Assembly (NCBI GenBank): GCA_019022495.1 | Contig: JAFEKR010000017.1 | Location: 186,001-250,000 of the forward strand | Length of the DNA: 64,000 nucleotides | Direction of reading: 5' to 3' | Source: Epichloe hybrida | Taxonomy: Eukaryota > Ascomycota > Sordariomycetes > Hypocreales > Clavicipitaceae | The notes under the pieces: generated by a model | Databases searched by the model: none | Seen by the model: only the letters and a program-made list of their open reading frames with translations | What the model was told of the DNA's origin: nothing | In this document: positions 1-14,260 of the stretch, in pieces | How the letters are laid out: the number at the start of each line of letters is the position of its first letter | Position numbering within the stretch: the first letter of the stretch is position 1 | Made by a program: the position numbers and the translations under genes

Positions 1-3000
1 TATAAATATAGTAGCCCTAGATATAGCATAAATAGATATAAAGTAGCAGACTACTTAATCTATAAGAGTAGTAAGTATACTACTAAGAAGTATAAAGATA
101 GTAGTAATAAATCTTTAGACCTAAATAAAATTCTAATTAGTTTAGCGTAGGCCTAGGATAATAGTCTTACTATAAAGAAACCTATAGATAAAAGAATAAG
201 GATATAAGTATCCCTATAGTAAGATAACCACTAGTTAGTAATGCTAGCGCTATTTAATATAAGTGTAAAGTATTTAATAATTCACCCTAAATTATTATTA
301 AAATAGGATTAGAAAAACATAAAGAAAGTAAAGGTAATACTAGAAAGTATAAGTAAGGATAAGATCCTATACTAAGGAATCTTATATAAACTAGTTAAGG
401 TAAAAGATAGTATAGGCTATATAAAGGTTTACTAAGTTAGCTACTATATTACTAATATAGGAGAGGGAATGCTCTTAGGAATAGACTAGACCCTAGAGTA
501 TAAACCTATAGTAATAGACTAGAAGTAAGGTTTTTAAAGGTTTCTAATAACTAAAGAATATATTATATTTACTTTAGGTAAGTAATAACTATATAAGGTA
601 GTAAAGTAGTTTTCTATTATGCTATCACTAGTATTACTAAAAGTTAGAGTAGTTAAGCCTAAAATAAAAGAGGGGGATACTAATAAAGTTTTACTAATAG
701 GAGATATAGTAAGTAATAACTTAACTTATAATATAGTTATAGCGATAGTAATAGGTAATGTCTAGCCCCTAAAGAAAAAGAAACTAAGAAGTGTAATAGT
801 ACTCTAGGTAATATTTTATAAGGAGCTAGTAGCGTCTATATAAGAAATAGATAGCAACATACCCTAATAGTAAATCCTAGAGAAGTACACGGAATTTATA
901 GATATGTTTTTAAAAGATCTAGCTAGCAAGCTCCTAGAACTTAGGGGTTACACTTATGTAATCAAATTAGAAAAGAGGAAATAGCTACTATAGGGACTTA
1001 TATATAACCTAGTGGAAAAAGAGCTAGAGGTGCTTAGGGAGTACCTTATAAGTGCGTAGGAGAAAGGATAGATTAGAAGATTAATAAGCCTAGCTAGAGC
1101 CCTGATTTTATTTATCCTAAAAAAGTTAGGGAAATTAAGGCTTTGTGTGAATTATAGGGGTCTTAATAGGATTACTATTAAAAATAAGGCCCCCTTACTA
1201 TTAATCTCTAAGATTCTTAATTAACTAGTAAGTGTAAAGGTTTTCATATTATTAGATCTCTAAGAGGCATACTACTAGCTATATATCCATAAGGGTAATA
1301 AGTGGAAGATAGTATTCTATTGCTACTATAGGCACTTTAAGTACCTTCTAATGCCATTTAGATTAGTAAACACACTAGCTACTTTTTAGAAGGAATATAT
1401 TAATAATGCTCTTAAGGGACTTATAGATAAATTCTATATTGTTTACCTTAATAATATCCTAATATATAGCAGCGACCCTATAAGATATATAAAGTATATT
1501 AAAAGGGTGCTAAAGTAACTTTAAGACATGGATCTTTATGTTAACCTTAAGAAATACTAATTTTTAGTATTATAAGTGAAATTCCTAGGGTTTATTATAT
1601 CTAAAAAAGGTATTAAGATAGAACTATTAAGGGTTAAAGCTATTATAACCTAGCTAATACCCTGTAGTGTATTTAATATTTAATTATTCCTTAGGTTTAC
1701 AGGGTTTTACTAATACTTTATAAAATAGTATAGTAAGGTAGTAGTCCTGCTAATAAACTATCTAAAGGGTGTTTAACTAGTGAAGTTTAAGCTAGAGCCT
1801 AGTAAACTTATAGCGTTTAGAGAACTCTAAAAGAAGTTCTAGGAGGTACTAATCTTAGTGCACTTTAACCTACTTTATTTGCTAAGAGTAAAGATAAATG
1901 TATCTAGTTATATAATTAGAGCTATACTTATAATATTAGTGCTAGGTAGCTAGCACTTAGTAATGTATTTTTTAAGGAAGTTAACTAATATTAAACTTTG
2001 CTACTTAACCCTAGATACTAAGTTATTAGTAATCTAAGAGGCGTTTTAAGCCTAGAGATATTACCTTATGTATTTAACTTATTAGATTATAGTTATTATA
2101 GACTATCTAAATTATAAGTACCTAGCTATAAAGCCAAAGCTATCTAGCAGGTAAGTAATAGTATTAGATAAGCTCTATCTATTTAATTTTAGGATTAAAT
2201 ATTATATAAGTAAGCTAAACCCTGCTAATACCCTATTAAGAAAAGCAGATTATATTAGCAAGGAGCATAAGGCAAAGGCTATATCCTCGTAGCTACTTAA
2301 CTTCTTAGCTAAGTTTTTAAATACTAAGTAGTAAGGGCGCTATGTATGTAATAGTGTAGTTATAGGCCTTAAGGTTATATTACTTAGTATAGTTAATAGT
2401 TTATTATAAGAGCGCTATAAGGGCTATTTAAGCCTCTAGGGTTTTTAGAAGATATAACTTTATTATATTATTAAGAAACCTAATAGTCCTATAAAGCCTA
2501 TAAGTAGTACGCTAACTAGGTCTGCTTATTATAAGCAGTAAGGTTATGCCTTATTTATGTTTTCTAATATTTCTATAAGTCTAGTAAGCCTATAGGTTAG
2601 GAGTCTAGCTAGGTTAGTAGTTAGTAAGTAGTATAAGCGCCCCCTTAAAACGCTACTTAGCTATAATTTATCTATAAGTCTAAAAGTATACTATAAGCTA
2701 GCTACTTATAGTAGTATTATAGTAAGAATATAGGTAGTCTAGTAAATCTTTTCTAAGTTTATATATAATGCTTGTCCTATGTACGTAGAATTAGAGACTC
2801 TAATTTAAGTTATATTATTTTAAGTATAGTAAGGTAATAACTTTACTATAGGTTAGAGGAAGCTACTTAAGAGTAGTAACCTAGAAGCATTATAAATATA
2901 GTCTATTAGGCCCTCTAAGCTATTAATATTTAAGAATAGAGTTTTTATTCTAGTTAGTATAAGAAAGAAAGTTATACTACTTACCTATAATAACCTAGTA

Positions 3001-4300
3001 GTAGGCCACTAGGGAGTTAGTAAGACTCTCTATTAGATTATAAGTTAGTATTACTAGCTAATAATAAAGAAAGACACTAAGTTATATATATAAACTTACG
3101 TAAGCTACTAGACTTTAAAGCTAAGGCACTATAAACCTTATGGTAAGCTAGCTATATTACTAGTGCTTAATTAGCCTTTTTAAGAATTATTAATAGACTT
3201 TATTATAGGGCTACTGCCTATAAAAGACATAAACTAGACCTATAATATAATCTTAGTTATTATAAACTATTTTATAAAATATAGTATTTATATCCCTGTT
3301 TTAATACATATAACTAGTAATAAGTTAGCTACTATATTCTTAGAATATGTTTTTAGGGATTATAGCACTCTAGAGAGCATTATTATAGACTGTAGTTTAA
3401 CCTTTACTAATAGGTTTTAGATAACCTTTTACTATCTTATTATAACTAAGCGGTAACTAAGCACCGCGTTCTACCCGCAGATAAATAGTTAAATAAAATA
3501 TCTAAACTAAGTTTTAGAGTACTATTTAAGAGCTTTTACTTGCTTTAACTAAACTAATTAGGCTAATAACCTTTTAATAGTATAGTTTACGTATAATATA
3601 AGCGCTTATTTAACTTATAGCTACACCCTAGCTAAGGCGCTATAAGGCTATAACCCTAGGGGACTATAGTAAGTGGTTATAAATATTCCTATAGTAAATA
3701 ACTAGGTAAAAACTTATGCTATTATACTAAAAGATAGATACATAGTAATTAAGTAGCTTCTAAGTGACTTATAGGCCTAGTATATAAAACACTATAATAA
3801 GAAGTAGACCTTAATAAAGTTTAGTGTAAGTAACTATATTTTATTATTTATAAAAAACATTAACTTATAGTAACCTAGTAGGAAGCTAAGTGTAAGGTAC
3901 CTAAGCCCTTATAAAATCAAAAAGGCAATTAGTACCTACGGACTTATATACTAATTAAAGCTACCACTTAGAACATATTTATATAATATTTTTAATATTA
4001 CTAACCTTAAACTATTTATAAGGGACCTATCTAGCGTAAAAGATACATTCTTGCTATAAGATAATATTATAGATAATAAGTAGGAGTTTAAAGTTAAAAG
4101 AATTATATTATATTATTATAATAGAAGATATTAGAAATACCTAGTTAAATAGAAGGGCTATAATACTTTAGAGAATTCTTAGGTGAAAAAAAGAGATTTT
4201 ATTATAATAAATATTATTAAGGATTACAAGCAATAACTAAGCAGCTAGTTTGCGGATATAGAGGTGTATTTAATAGATTTTAGGTAGTAGTAGTAATATA
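1..4300 (+). mobile_element. RIP-degraded Ty3/gypsy retrotransposon (chromovirus type), cut by window start
   Basis: No open frame survives, but plus-strand translation read through stops shows the pol order of a Ty3/gypsy element. Reverse transcriptase lies at about 880-1,560 (KYTEFIDMFLKDLASKLLELR, then [20 protein letters not shown], then a YLNNILIYS version of the YLDDILIYS catalytic box). Integrase lies at about 3,000-3,900 (RHYKPYGKL, then IDFIIGLLPIKD-like). A chromodomain-like tail (YLVKQKGYNTLENS) lies at about 4,110-4,190. The catalytic Asp is already Asn, and TAG/TAA stops replace Gln and Trp codons, which is the C-to-T signature of RIP. Gag and the 5' LTR would lie left of position 1; I could not delimit the 3' LTR. 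Family assignment is secure; ends are not. Confidence 0.8.
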
Positions 4301-6399
4301 TAAAAAAAAAATCTAGATAATTTCTTAGACAACCTAACTTATAGCTACTTTACACTAATTACTTTATTAATATATTACCCGCTAGGCCCTTAGTGGTCTT
4401 ACTAGTAATAATAGGGGCAGAGGATTTATCCTTATTATTAGAAGAATCCCCCTCTCTCTATATATATATATAAAGCTTACTAGGGAGGTCTAGTAGCCTA
4501 ATATAAGTAGGAAGCGTGGACGTATTAGTAGTAAGCTACTAGTAAGTTAGTAAAGCTATAAGCTAAAGCATAGGAAGTATATATAAATAGAAAATTCTAT
4601 GTAATAAAACATAAACTATTAGAAATATTAATCTAGACTTCTAGATTAATAGTATTATTAAGTAGTAATATAGTAACTTATTTATTAGCATTAGCCTTAT
4701 ATATAACTTTCACTATAAGCTACGCTTACCTTACTTACTTATATTTATTAGCATTTTTAGTGGTTAGGAGCGTATTATAAAGTTCAAATTTTATATATAT
4801 TAAATACTAGTAGTATATTAGTAGTAACTAAGTTATAGAAATAAGAGATATATATATTATTAAGAAAGTATAAATTATTATTAGGATTACTATAAGTATT
4901 AATATGCTTAAAGAGCATATAGTATAACTAGGTAAACTAAGTAGTATACTAGTAGTATATTAGTATATATATTAGTAGTAGGAAAGGGAGGATAAACCCT
5001 AGTATAGTTCTTATTATTATATATATAATAAGTATATTTTATTAAGTTATTTATGTAAGTTAGGAGTAACACATAGTAAGATAGTAGTAAAGTTATACTT
5101 AGAGAATTAGTATATTAGGTTAGGATAGATTTACCCTTAATAATACATTATAGCTCTATACTATTACTATCTTTAGGTATAATAGCTTATATTATAACCT
5201 ACTATATATAGTAAATATAAGGAATTTTTATTTTACTAGCATTACTAGCTATAAGTTAGTAGGGTAAGCGCTAGGGGGACTTAGATATTATACTTATATA
5301 GAAATTTTAGAAGCTAAATATTTCTTACTAGAAGACTTTAAAGGGGATATTATAGGAGTCTTTAAAATAAAAAGAAGTAGTAATAGTAAAGTAGTTACTT
5401 ATATTAAAGATATTATTAACTACTAGTAAGTTAGTAGTAATATACTATAAGAAACTTATAAGTAAAAGCTAAGCTACTAATATTTTAGTGTTTAAGAGAA
5501 TTTAGATATTTTAGATAAGAATAAATATAAATAATAAAGTAATGCTATAGGATATTAGTAACTACTATAAGAGAAGCTATAAAGCTACTAGCTTATAAGT
5601 AAGGGTAACTTATAATACTAAGGGAGAATATAAAGGGAAGAAAAGTATATAGAAGCAAGGGAAAGTAAGCCTCTTTTATATTAGCCCTAGACCCCTAAGT
5701 AATTTACACACTATATATAGCTAATCTAGGAATTATAATATTTATAGTTATAGCTACTACTAGTAAATACGCACACTAGCTATAAACTCCTAGTAAGATT
5801 AATATAATATCCCTAATATTAGATAAGAAGTTATTAATTTTAAATAGCATATATTACCCTATCTATTTAACCTAATTATAAAACTTAATATAAGTAGTCT
5901 ACCTACTTAGCGCTAATAACTTATTAGATAAAGGTATGTATATTAGAGGTAATAAAGTAGTAAGTATATAGCTATCTATAATCTAGATATTATAAGAAGG
6001 ATTACCTAGGTCCTAATAATATTTACCTTATTATTTAAAGCAGACGCAATACCACGTACTAATAGTATAGCTAGCAATATAGATATTACTATAGGTTATG
6101 CGTAGTAAACATACACTAGCTAAGTAGCTCTTTATAATTAAGGATAATTATATATTAGGGGGATAGTATATTAGGAGCATGGAGGCTAGGGAGTTACGGA
6201 TAGGATAGTTATATAATAAAGCCCTTAGGTAAGCCTTAGCCTACGCGGATAACTAAGTAGCTACTAGATAGCTACGTATGTATAGTAAGGTATTTAGATA
6301 AGGACTACCTATAAGAGATATAGAAGGTTAGAGTTTAAGACCTTTATGCACCCACCCCTAAGTAGTAGCTCTCTAGCTATGACTAAGAACCTTAGCCTT
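4301..6399. other. AT-rich RIP-degraded DNA, no recognisable gene
   Basis: About 2.1 kb of AT-rich, TpA-rich sequence with stops in all frames. It probably contains the 3' LTR of the preceding gypsy element and the 3' end (integrase and LTR) of the following minus-strand gypsy element, but I could not find matching repeat pairs. No gene can be supported. Confidence 0.6.
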
Positions 6400-9300
6400 C
6401 ACTCCGTTTATATCTCTCCTAACACAGTCGTAACACTTTATTATATAGATATTTACTATTTTCCTTTAAAGCTCTAGTAGGAGTACCTTATTTAATATAG
6501 ATTTACCCTTATAATTAGACTTTCTTAATAGTATATTTATAAGGTTACTCTTCCCTAGTCTATACTTAATTATAAAATAAAAAGGGTAGAGGAATATATG
6601 CTATTATACTTATTTTCTATTTAGCTTTTACTACCTTATAAAGGTTTATAGGTTATAATAGTCTAATAGGACCTCTATAGGTATCTTTATACCTTTAATA
6701 TAATATTACTAGTATTTAAATAACTTTACTATAGTAAGTAGCTCTTAATTTACTATACTATAGTTATATTTAGTATTTATAAACTTCCTTAACTAAAAGG
6801 CTACTAAATACTAATAGCCCTTATTATCTTACTAAGATAGGATTCCTACTATTATAAAAATTAAGGTATTTATCTTAATATACACTACTTAACTTAGGTT
6901 ATAGTATTAGAGTAAAGGCGCTTACTAAAAGGTATCTTTTAGCTAGTTAAATACTAATTACTTCTTTTCTTTAAATATAAATCTCCTAGTCTAAATACTA
7001 TTTTAACTACCCTTTATTAATATATAAAGAGGTATTATAATCCTAGAGTATTTATAAATAAACTATTAGTAAAAGTTATAAAACCTAAGAAATAACTATA
7101 TATTCTTAAAACTTATTAGCTTCTTCTATTCTCTAATTATATTAACCTAGTAAGTATTTATTAATATCCTATTAATAAAGAGAATAAACCTTAGGAATTT
7201 TACTAATTCCTTATAGAAAGAGTACTTAAAGGGTTTTATATATAACTTTACTAACCTTATATATTTAAGGACTTACTTAATATATTTAGTATACTTCTTC
7301 TTTATCTTAGAGAAGATTAAGATATTATCTAGATATACTATATAAATAGTATTAACTAGCCTATATAGTACTTTATAAATATAACTCTAGAAAGTAGCTA
7401 GGGTATTTATTAACCTAAAAGATATTATAAGGTACTTATAGTGTTTATAATATATATAAAAAGCTATCTTTTATTTATTACCTTCTTTAATATAAATTTA
7501 GTAGTATATATTCTTAATATTAATCTTAGAAAAGAAATAAGCCCCTTAGTATTTATTAAGAATCTTTAAAATTAGGGGGAGAGCGTAGTAATTCTTCTAT
7601 ATTACCTTATTAAGCCCTTAATAGTTAATATATGGCTATAGTATTCTATCCTTCTTTAGCATAAATAGGATAGGTATGCTTACTAGGCTCTTTAAGGGTC
7701 TTATCTAGCCTTTCTTTAAGTTATTATTAATATATTCCTAGAGCTCTTTAAGTTTACTTTAGGAAAGAGAATAAATTAGTCTATATAGGGGTGTAGCTCC
7801 TAGTATAAGATTAATTATATAGTTAGTTAACTTCTTTAATAAAAGGCTTCTTACCTTATCTAATATAAATATATCTTTAAATTTATATAGTTTCTCTAGG
7901 ATATCTTTAATAGTTTTATATGCTTTTGCTTTCTCTTTATTTTTAAGAGAGATAAACTTATTTTCTATTACACTTATAATAGTATATATAATTATCTTAT
8001 TATATATTACTTTTATAAACTTATAAGAAGTTAGTAGTAAAAAGGCTACCTTTCTCTTTTTAAACTACTATTTTATAAGTATAAGTAAAGATATATATAT
8101 TCTTCTATAAGTATATATATTCTAATTAATATAAGGCTTTCCTTTACTCTTAGGTCCCTATTAATAGCTATATATAGTAACTTAAGGTCTTTCTCTTTAC
8201 CTTATAAATCTTTAATTAAAATAAGTACCTTATAGATACTATATTAAGGGACTTTTAAAGCCCTTACTACCTTTAAGATAAGTACTATAGCCTTAGCCTA
8301 ATTAAGCTTATAAGTCTATATAAATTAGGCGCTTATAATATTAATCTTAGTATAACTATTAAAATCTACTACTATTTTAATATCTTTATACTTATAAATA
8401 GTAACTAGTATATAGAATTAGTATCCTACTAGTACCTTAATATCTAAGGTAAAGGTAAGGGCTTTTACTTTTACCTCTAGGAGTTTTCTTAACCTTCTTA
8501 TTAGTCTTTCCTTAGCTTATTATAATTATAAAGAAAATACTCTATATTACTATAGTTATAGTATTATTTTCTTTCTTATAGTTTATTATTATTTAGGTAA
8601 GTAACTAGGGTCTTTTCCTTATCCTTATTCTTATCTCTTTAGTTCTTATTTAGCTAATACCCTTATAGGAAGTTATATCTTTAGTATTAAGCTACCTTAT
8701 ATAGCCTTTTCTTTTCTAAATTATTTAGCTTTTACTTATTCTTTAATATTACCTCCTAGAATTACTAGGTAAGTTATATAATATTTTCTTATATTAGACT
8801 AGTAATATCTATATATAAGTTAATATAATCTTATAAGTTAGGAAGTAATTTTATAAAGAATATAAAAGTATAAGTCTTTTCTAGAGCTTATTCTAGGTAT
8901 TTCTCTAGTAAATTTAAGTAAATACTAAACTTAATAAGACTCTAGCCCTTCTTTTACTTTATATTTTCTAGCTATATAGCTATTTATATATTATAACTTA
9001 TAAAGTCTTTAAGTAATATAAAGGTTTAGTCTTAGAACTTATCTTAGTTATCCTTAAGATAATCCTAACTATTAGCTAGTTATTCTTTAATATATTAGTC
9101 CTATCTAGCCTAATAGTTTATATATATATAGTTAAGTATAAAGAGAATCTTTTAGTTATCCTAGTAATACTTTTTCTTTACCCCCTTAAAGGTATAGTTA
9201 AGGTTATTAAGCTATATCTTATATTTCTATAGGTTTTTAAGGTATTAGAGTTTTATAATATTTTAGACCTTAACTTCTTAGCTACTAAGGCTTAAGAATA

Positions 9301-9500
9301 AACTATTTTTTTAGCCCTTTTTTACTAGTTCTCTATAAGATTATATTAAGTTAGTAAGCTTCTTTTCTTAATCTTATAATTCCTTAAGTTACTTAAGTTA
9401 AGTAATTTACTTCCTAACTACTACCTTTTTTATTACTATAGTAAAGAATATAGCTTTAAATAAGGTTATAAAATATAGTATATCCCTAGCTATAGTATTA
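6400..9500 (-). mobile_element. RIP-degraded Ty3/gypsy retrotransposon, minus strand
   Basis: Read on the minus strand through stops, the segment near 7,200-7,650 gives gypsy reverse transcriptase landmarks: an INY.GLNK.I.KN.Y.LPLI-like stretch and the catalytic box VYLDNILIFSKIKKKYTKYI. RNase H follows at about 6,900-6,450 (IPIEVLLDYYNLQTF, then YRLGKSNLINILL). The region around 8,500-9,400 is where gag would lie. The opposite orientation shows this is a different insertion from the one at 1-4,300. All frames are broken by RIP-type stops. Integrase and both LTRs were not resolved, so the limits are approximate. Confidence 0.72.
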
Positions 9501-9808
9501 TTATTATCTAGCTAATCCTAAGTAATATATAGTATAGTTTTAGTAAATTAAGTTATTCTCCCCCCTATATTACTCTTAGGTAGCTAGTAAGAGAAGCTTT
9601 AGAATTATAAGAATAAAAGGATAGCTAGGTAAGAGATATAGGGGTGTTTATATATTAACTAAAGCTTACTAGGTCTAAGTATATTATATATATAAGTTAC
9701 TAACTTATAGCTAGTAACTTACTAGTGTTATGTGGACCTAGCCCTAGGGCGTGGTGCGCTTGCCTAGGGGTGCGCTAGCGCGCTAGTGTTATGAGTAGGG
9801 CCTCACAA
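9501..9808. other. Boundary segment with CpG-rich island and 12-bp palindrome
   Basis: A short stretch (about 9,727-9,807) keeps many C and G bases inside an otherwise AT-saturated block. It runs from TGTTATGTGG to GGGCCTCACA and contains the perfect palindrome CTAGCGCGCTAG at 9,775-9,786. It could be the outer end of the minus-strand gypsy LTR, but I found no second copy to prove it. Confidence 0.35.
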
Positions 9809-10484
9809 TTTAAGCTTATAGATTAAATACATAATTATAATTAGTAATAAGATAATATAAGATAATAATACCTTTATTATAAAAGGTAATATTATTATAT
9901 ATAGCTTAATAAAGAGTAAGAGAGTTACTTATAGCGCGCTTACCTCTAAGTTATATAGCATGGTTTAAGGCGTAGATATTGCTTACGCGATTTCTATAAC
10001 TTTATATTAGATTATAGATTAATTAAAGATACCTTAAATTCCTATGATTCTTTATACTAATTCTTTTTTATTATATAAATATCTTATAAAGCTAGGAACT
10101 ATAAAGGAGAAGGGACTAATAATTAATATTATAGCTCTTTATTAATTATATAAGAGGCACAAGATCTACAAAGTTAGGTGGATTAATGGTAACAATAATC
10201 CTGCGGATATAATAATAAAAGCATTACTTAATTTATTACTTTTCTCTTTAATTAATTTAAATGAATTAATAATTTATATTAAAGGATAAGTAAAGAGACC
10301 TATAATATTAGGAGATAAGAGCTTAGGTAAGGACTAATGGATTAATTTAATTAACTAATGCTATAATAGCTAATTAGAGTAGCGGATTTCTATTAAGGGA
10401 TTTACTTATATATACTTTCCTTTAATTTGCTTTTTATTATATTTTTAAGCTCTTTAGCTATAAAGGAAAAAGAGAGACTACTAG
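9809..10484 (+). mobile_element. 5'-truncated Ty1/copia fragment (RNase H and 3' end), copy C
   Basis: Starting abruptly at about 9,809, the sequence is collinear with the 3' coding end of copia A (about 19,830-20,425) and with the reverse complement of copia B (about 20,880-21,400). This is the RNase H region, with shared stretches such as ACCTCTAAGTTATATAGCAT. Everything 5' of it is missing, and the sequence to the left does not match copia. It is therefore a truncated relic, followed directly by its 3' LTR. It is more RIP-degraded than copies A and B, suggesting greater age. Confidence 0.8.
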
Positions 10485-10750
10485 TGTTAATTCCTTTAGA
10501 TTTTTAATAGTTTAATTATAGCTAAAGACTAGACTAAATTATAGGTCTAGCGTGATATATGTAATGCAATTGGCTGCATTAATTTGCTACCCCCTCTTTT
10601 ACCTTACATATAGGTTTCGCTTACTTTCCTAGTATCTAGACTTTCCCTCTCTTTTCCCTCTTTCCTTCCTAGCTAATTCAATTAACTATCATTAACTTCA
10701 ATCATACGGGATTACCCTTATACCTGCGCAGGACCTTGGTGTAACTAACA
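10485..10750 (+). repeat. 3' LTR of copia copy C
   Basis: Begins TGTTAATTCC and ends GTAACTAACA (TG...CA ends). It aligns over its length with the A and B LTRs, including the GATTGG/CATT core, the pyrimidine-rich CTAGACTTTCCCTCTC stretch and the CTGCGCAGGACCTTGGTG block near the end. About 266 bp, against 257-258 bp in A and B. Confidence 0.85.
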
Positions 10751-13700
10751 GATAACCTTTCGTGTTTATACTCTCTAGGGGCTTATAGAAGACAGGTTCT
10801 TTGAGTTTTATATATAAGAAGGCATTCTAAACATTATATTATTAAGTATTAAGATTATTAGCATAGCAAACCATAAGTATTATTTATAAAGATTAAGAAG
10901 TAAGCGTTATAGTATAGTTATTAAGGTTATCCTTTAGTTATTAATTACCTTATACTACTATTTAAGCCTTAAACTCTATAACTATGCTCTTTTTATTAGT
11001 TTTATATTTAAAAACCTAGCTAAGGTTAATAATCTCCTTATACTTATTAGGATTAATTAGTTCCTTAATAATATTCTCCTAGTAGTTTAAGGATAGAAGC
11101 TTTAAAAGCTTCTTTATAATTACTTCCTTCTAGTAGTTATAATATAGTAATACTATTACCTAGTAATAATAGGTAAGTTCTAGAGGCATATCTTTAATCT
11201 ATAAATTATACTAAGTTCCTTAGAGTGCTATAGAGAAAGTAAAAGAAAACTATACTTACCTAGCTTTCCTTAAATTCTTTTATTAACATTTTCTAGTTAT
11301 AATATTATTTAGATTAATACTATTATTATAGGGACTGTGATTCTCTATAGTTTTACTACTCTTAGTAGTAATTTCACTAGTCTCTGTAGTAGTCTCTGCG
11401 TATTTAGCTATTACATTACTTATAAATTTATTAATCTTATAAAATAGTGTATTATTACCTTATACCTAAATCTCTAAGTTCTTTATAGTAACTAGTGCCT
11501 TATAAAAAGAGTTAGGAGGGGTTAAAAAAGCACTAATATAGCTACTTTCTTACCCTAATATATAAGGTAGTGTTTTTACTTTAAACTAATTATTTTCTTA
11601 CTTTATAACTAAGGGCTAAATCTTATAATTCTCCTCCTCTAGGTCTATTCCTATAAGGTCTTAACTAATTTCTTTATTAAGGTCTTTAGCTTTAAGCTCT
11701 TTAAGTAATATAATTATTAATATTTTCTCCTTCTAGGCCAATTTAATCTCTTCTTCTAGTTTAAAGAATAAGGCCTTATTAAACTATACACACGCTAATA
11801 TAATAACCTTATAATTACAAAGGGTTAAAACCTAGATAATATACTAAGATTTACCCTTATAACCTATAAGGTATCTAATATAAGCTTTTTACTTGAACTA
11901 AGGGATTATATTATTTAATTTAATATGCTCTAGAGCTTTTATTATTATAGGAAACGCCTTATATCCATAAGCTTATAGGTGCGAAATTAAGGGCTTTTAG
12001 ATCTCTAATATTTTTAAATAGGTAAGGATAGTTTTCCTAGCCTAATTTTACTAAAGTTTATATAGTATAATCTATTTCCTATAATGCTTAAAAGGCATTT
12101 AATTTAATAGATAAACCACTATACTAAAAATCTTATTATTAAGTTCTAATAGGAATTTAGCTTCTAGGCTTAATATATAGGCCTTTTACTTAACCACACC
12201 CCTAGATCTCTTTGCCTTGCTATTCTAACTAGGTGTTAAGGGAGCTAAATTATAGACTATAATACCCGCAAGGGCTATCTTATCCTTTATATTCTTTATA
12301 AAGAGGGCCTTTTTAATATTACTATATAAAAATTATAGCTAAACCCTAAATTAAGTACTTAGAAACATTACTATTATATAGAAGCTATTATAAATCCTAT
12401 CCTTTAATTTAAATAAGTAAAAGAATTATATTAAGGTTATAAGTTATATAAAAACACACTAATACCTATTACTATTTTAATAAGAAAAGTTATAGTACTT
12501 TAAATTAACTAAAAGCCTATAACTAAGTCCTTAAGAAAGTCCTTTAGGTATAACCTATAATCTCTAGCGCTTAGCTTTGCCTATAGTATAAATCTTATAC
12601 TCTATAAGCTTAGGTCCTATTAATTTAATACCTAAAGTTATATTTATAAGCTTTATAAAAGCCCTTTTACCTAGATAATTACTTTTATAATACTAGAGAT
12701 TTACATCTCCTCTTATAGGTAGCCTAGGAGCTTTGCTTAATATAGAGTTAGCCTCTTTTAGGTCTTCTAACAGCCTTAAAAGCATATAAAGTTTATTAAT
12801 ATTATATACCTTAGCTATAGGCTAATTTCCTTTATAGAGAAATCCCTTCTTCTAATTCTAAAAGATACTTACTTTTATTATAATTATTGCTAATACTAGA
12901 TTAACGTGGAATTTAGGAATAAACAAAGCTAACTCTAATATAATAGTTCTTGCTCTTTGTAATATAGGATCTGTAATGGATATGCTTATAGGCCCTTAAC
13001 CTAAAGCTATATAAATTATGCTACTAGCTTTAACCTCTATTGCGACATCCTTATTGAATTTAGATTGTTAGAACTATTAGATGTTATTAAAGATATAAAC
13101 GTTCGCTCTAGAGTTATAGAGGACTATGTTCCTTCTTAATTCTAAGTTATTCCTAGTGTTTAATAAATTCGCGCTCTTAAAGCGTACAAATGATAATACA
13201 TTAGCTGTCTTTTCGCCTAGAGTGACAGCTACTAAGTCATTTGTAGGGTTCTGCGAAGGTATAATAATCTTATTACCCTTCTTCTCTAGCTTCTAATTTA
13301 TTACCTTTAATTTCTCCTATAGGTTTGCCTTAAGATACTTCTTAATATTCTCTTTAAAGTTCTTTCTAACTTCCTAGTTCTTTAGAGTAGCTTCTAGCTT
13401 ATAAAGAGCCTTAAATAAATTATAGGATTCCTACTACTTTACGGTATTCTTTATGTTATAATTTGTATATCTAGGATACTTAGGCCTTTCTAGCTTTATT
13501 AAATTATTTAATCTATTACTTATAAGAGTATTAGTAGTCTTTAGTTCCTTTAGTAAAGCCTTATAGTCCCTTTTAAACTTAGTAATAGCTTTATTTAAGC
13601 TTATTTTCATCCCTTTATTAAGTAAGTTATTCTATTTCTTCTAAAATAACTTATATTTACTTTAAAGAGATATAATAAACTTATATAGTATTATCTCTTT

Positions 13701-14003
13701 AGTCTATTAGGTCTTAAGGTCTAGATAATTCCTCTAAAGTACTTTAATTATTATAGCTTACTTATACTAATTATAAGTACCTTTAGCTTATAAATAATTA
13801 TTTAAATAGTTCTTTATAAGAATTAGTATTTTCTTTATATTTAGCTTATACTACTTATAAAGAAGTAAGAGTATCCTTTAGATATAATATTAAATAGATT
13901 CCTTCTTCTTAACCTTAGTATTAAAGTTAAGGGAATCTTAAATATTCTTTAAAAGGGTCTTATAAATATATTCCCTAATCTTTAGTATTTATTTAGCTAG
14001 ATT
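10751..14003 (-). mobile_element. Copia element E, left part (minus strand, split by copia A)
   Basis: Minus-strand translation shows a copia aspartic protease-like block near 13,090-13,130 (NSRANVYIFNN, matching the D-S-G-A-N-x-H-I-F motif with the Asp and Gly RIP-mutated). Lower down, at about 12,050-12,220, there is an integrase-end signature (KAYILSLEAKFLLELNNKIF, then VVYLLN.MPFKHYRK). Gag would therefore lie upstream, near 13,200-14,003, and continue at 27,555. Copia A sits in the middle, flanked by the duplicated target AGATT at 13,999-14,003 and 27,555-27,559. The reverse transcriptase end appears shortened before copy C. Heavily RIP-degraded. Confidence 0.65.
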
Positions 14004-14260
14004 TGTTGATTCCTTCGGATCTTCATCAGTTTAATCGTGGCCAAAGACCGGACCGAATTGTGGGTCCAGCGCGATGCACGCGATGCGATTGGCTACACTA
14101 ATTCGCCACCCCCTCTTTTGCCCCACATACAGATTTCGCCCACTTTCCTAGCATCTAGACTTTCCCTCTCTTCTCCCCCTTTCTAGCTAATTTAACTAAC
14201 TATTATTGACTTTAATTATACAGGATTTATTACCTACGCAGGACCTTAGTAAATCTAACA
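14004..14260 (+). repeat. 5' LTR of copia A
   Basis: Begins TGTTGATTCC and ends AAATCTAACA. Same length (257 bp) as the partner at 27,298-27,554. Differences between the two are mostly C/T or G/A transitions. The target duplication AGATT lies immediately upstream at 13,999-14,003. Confidence 0.92.
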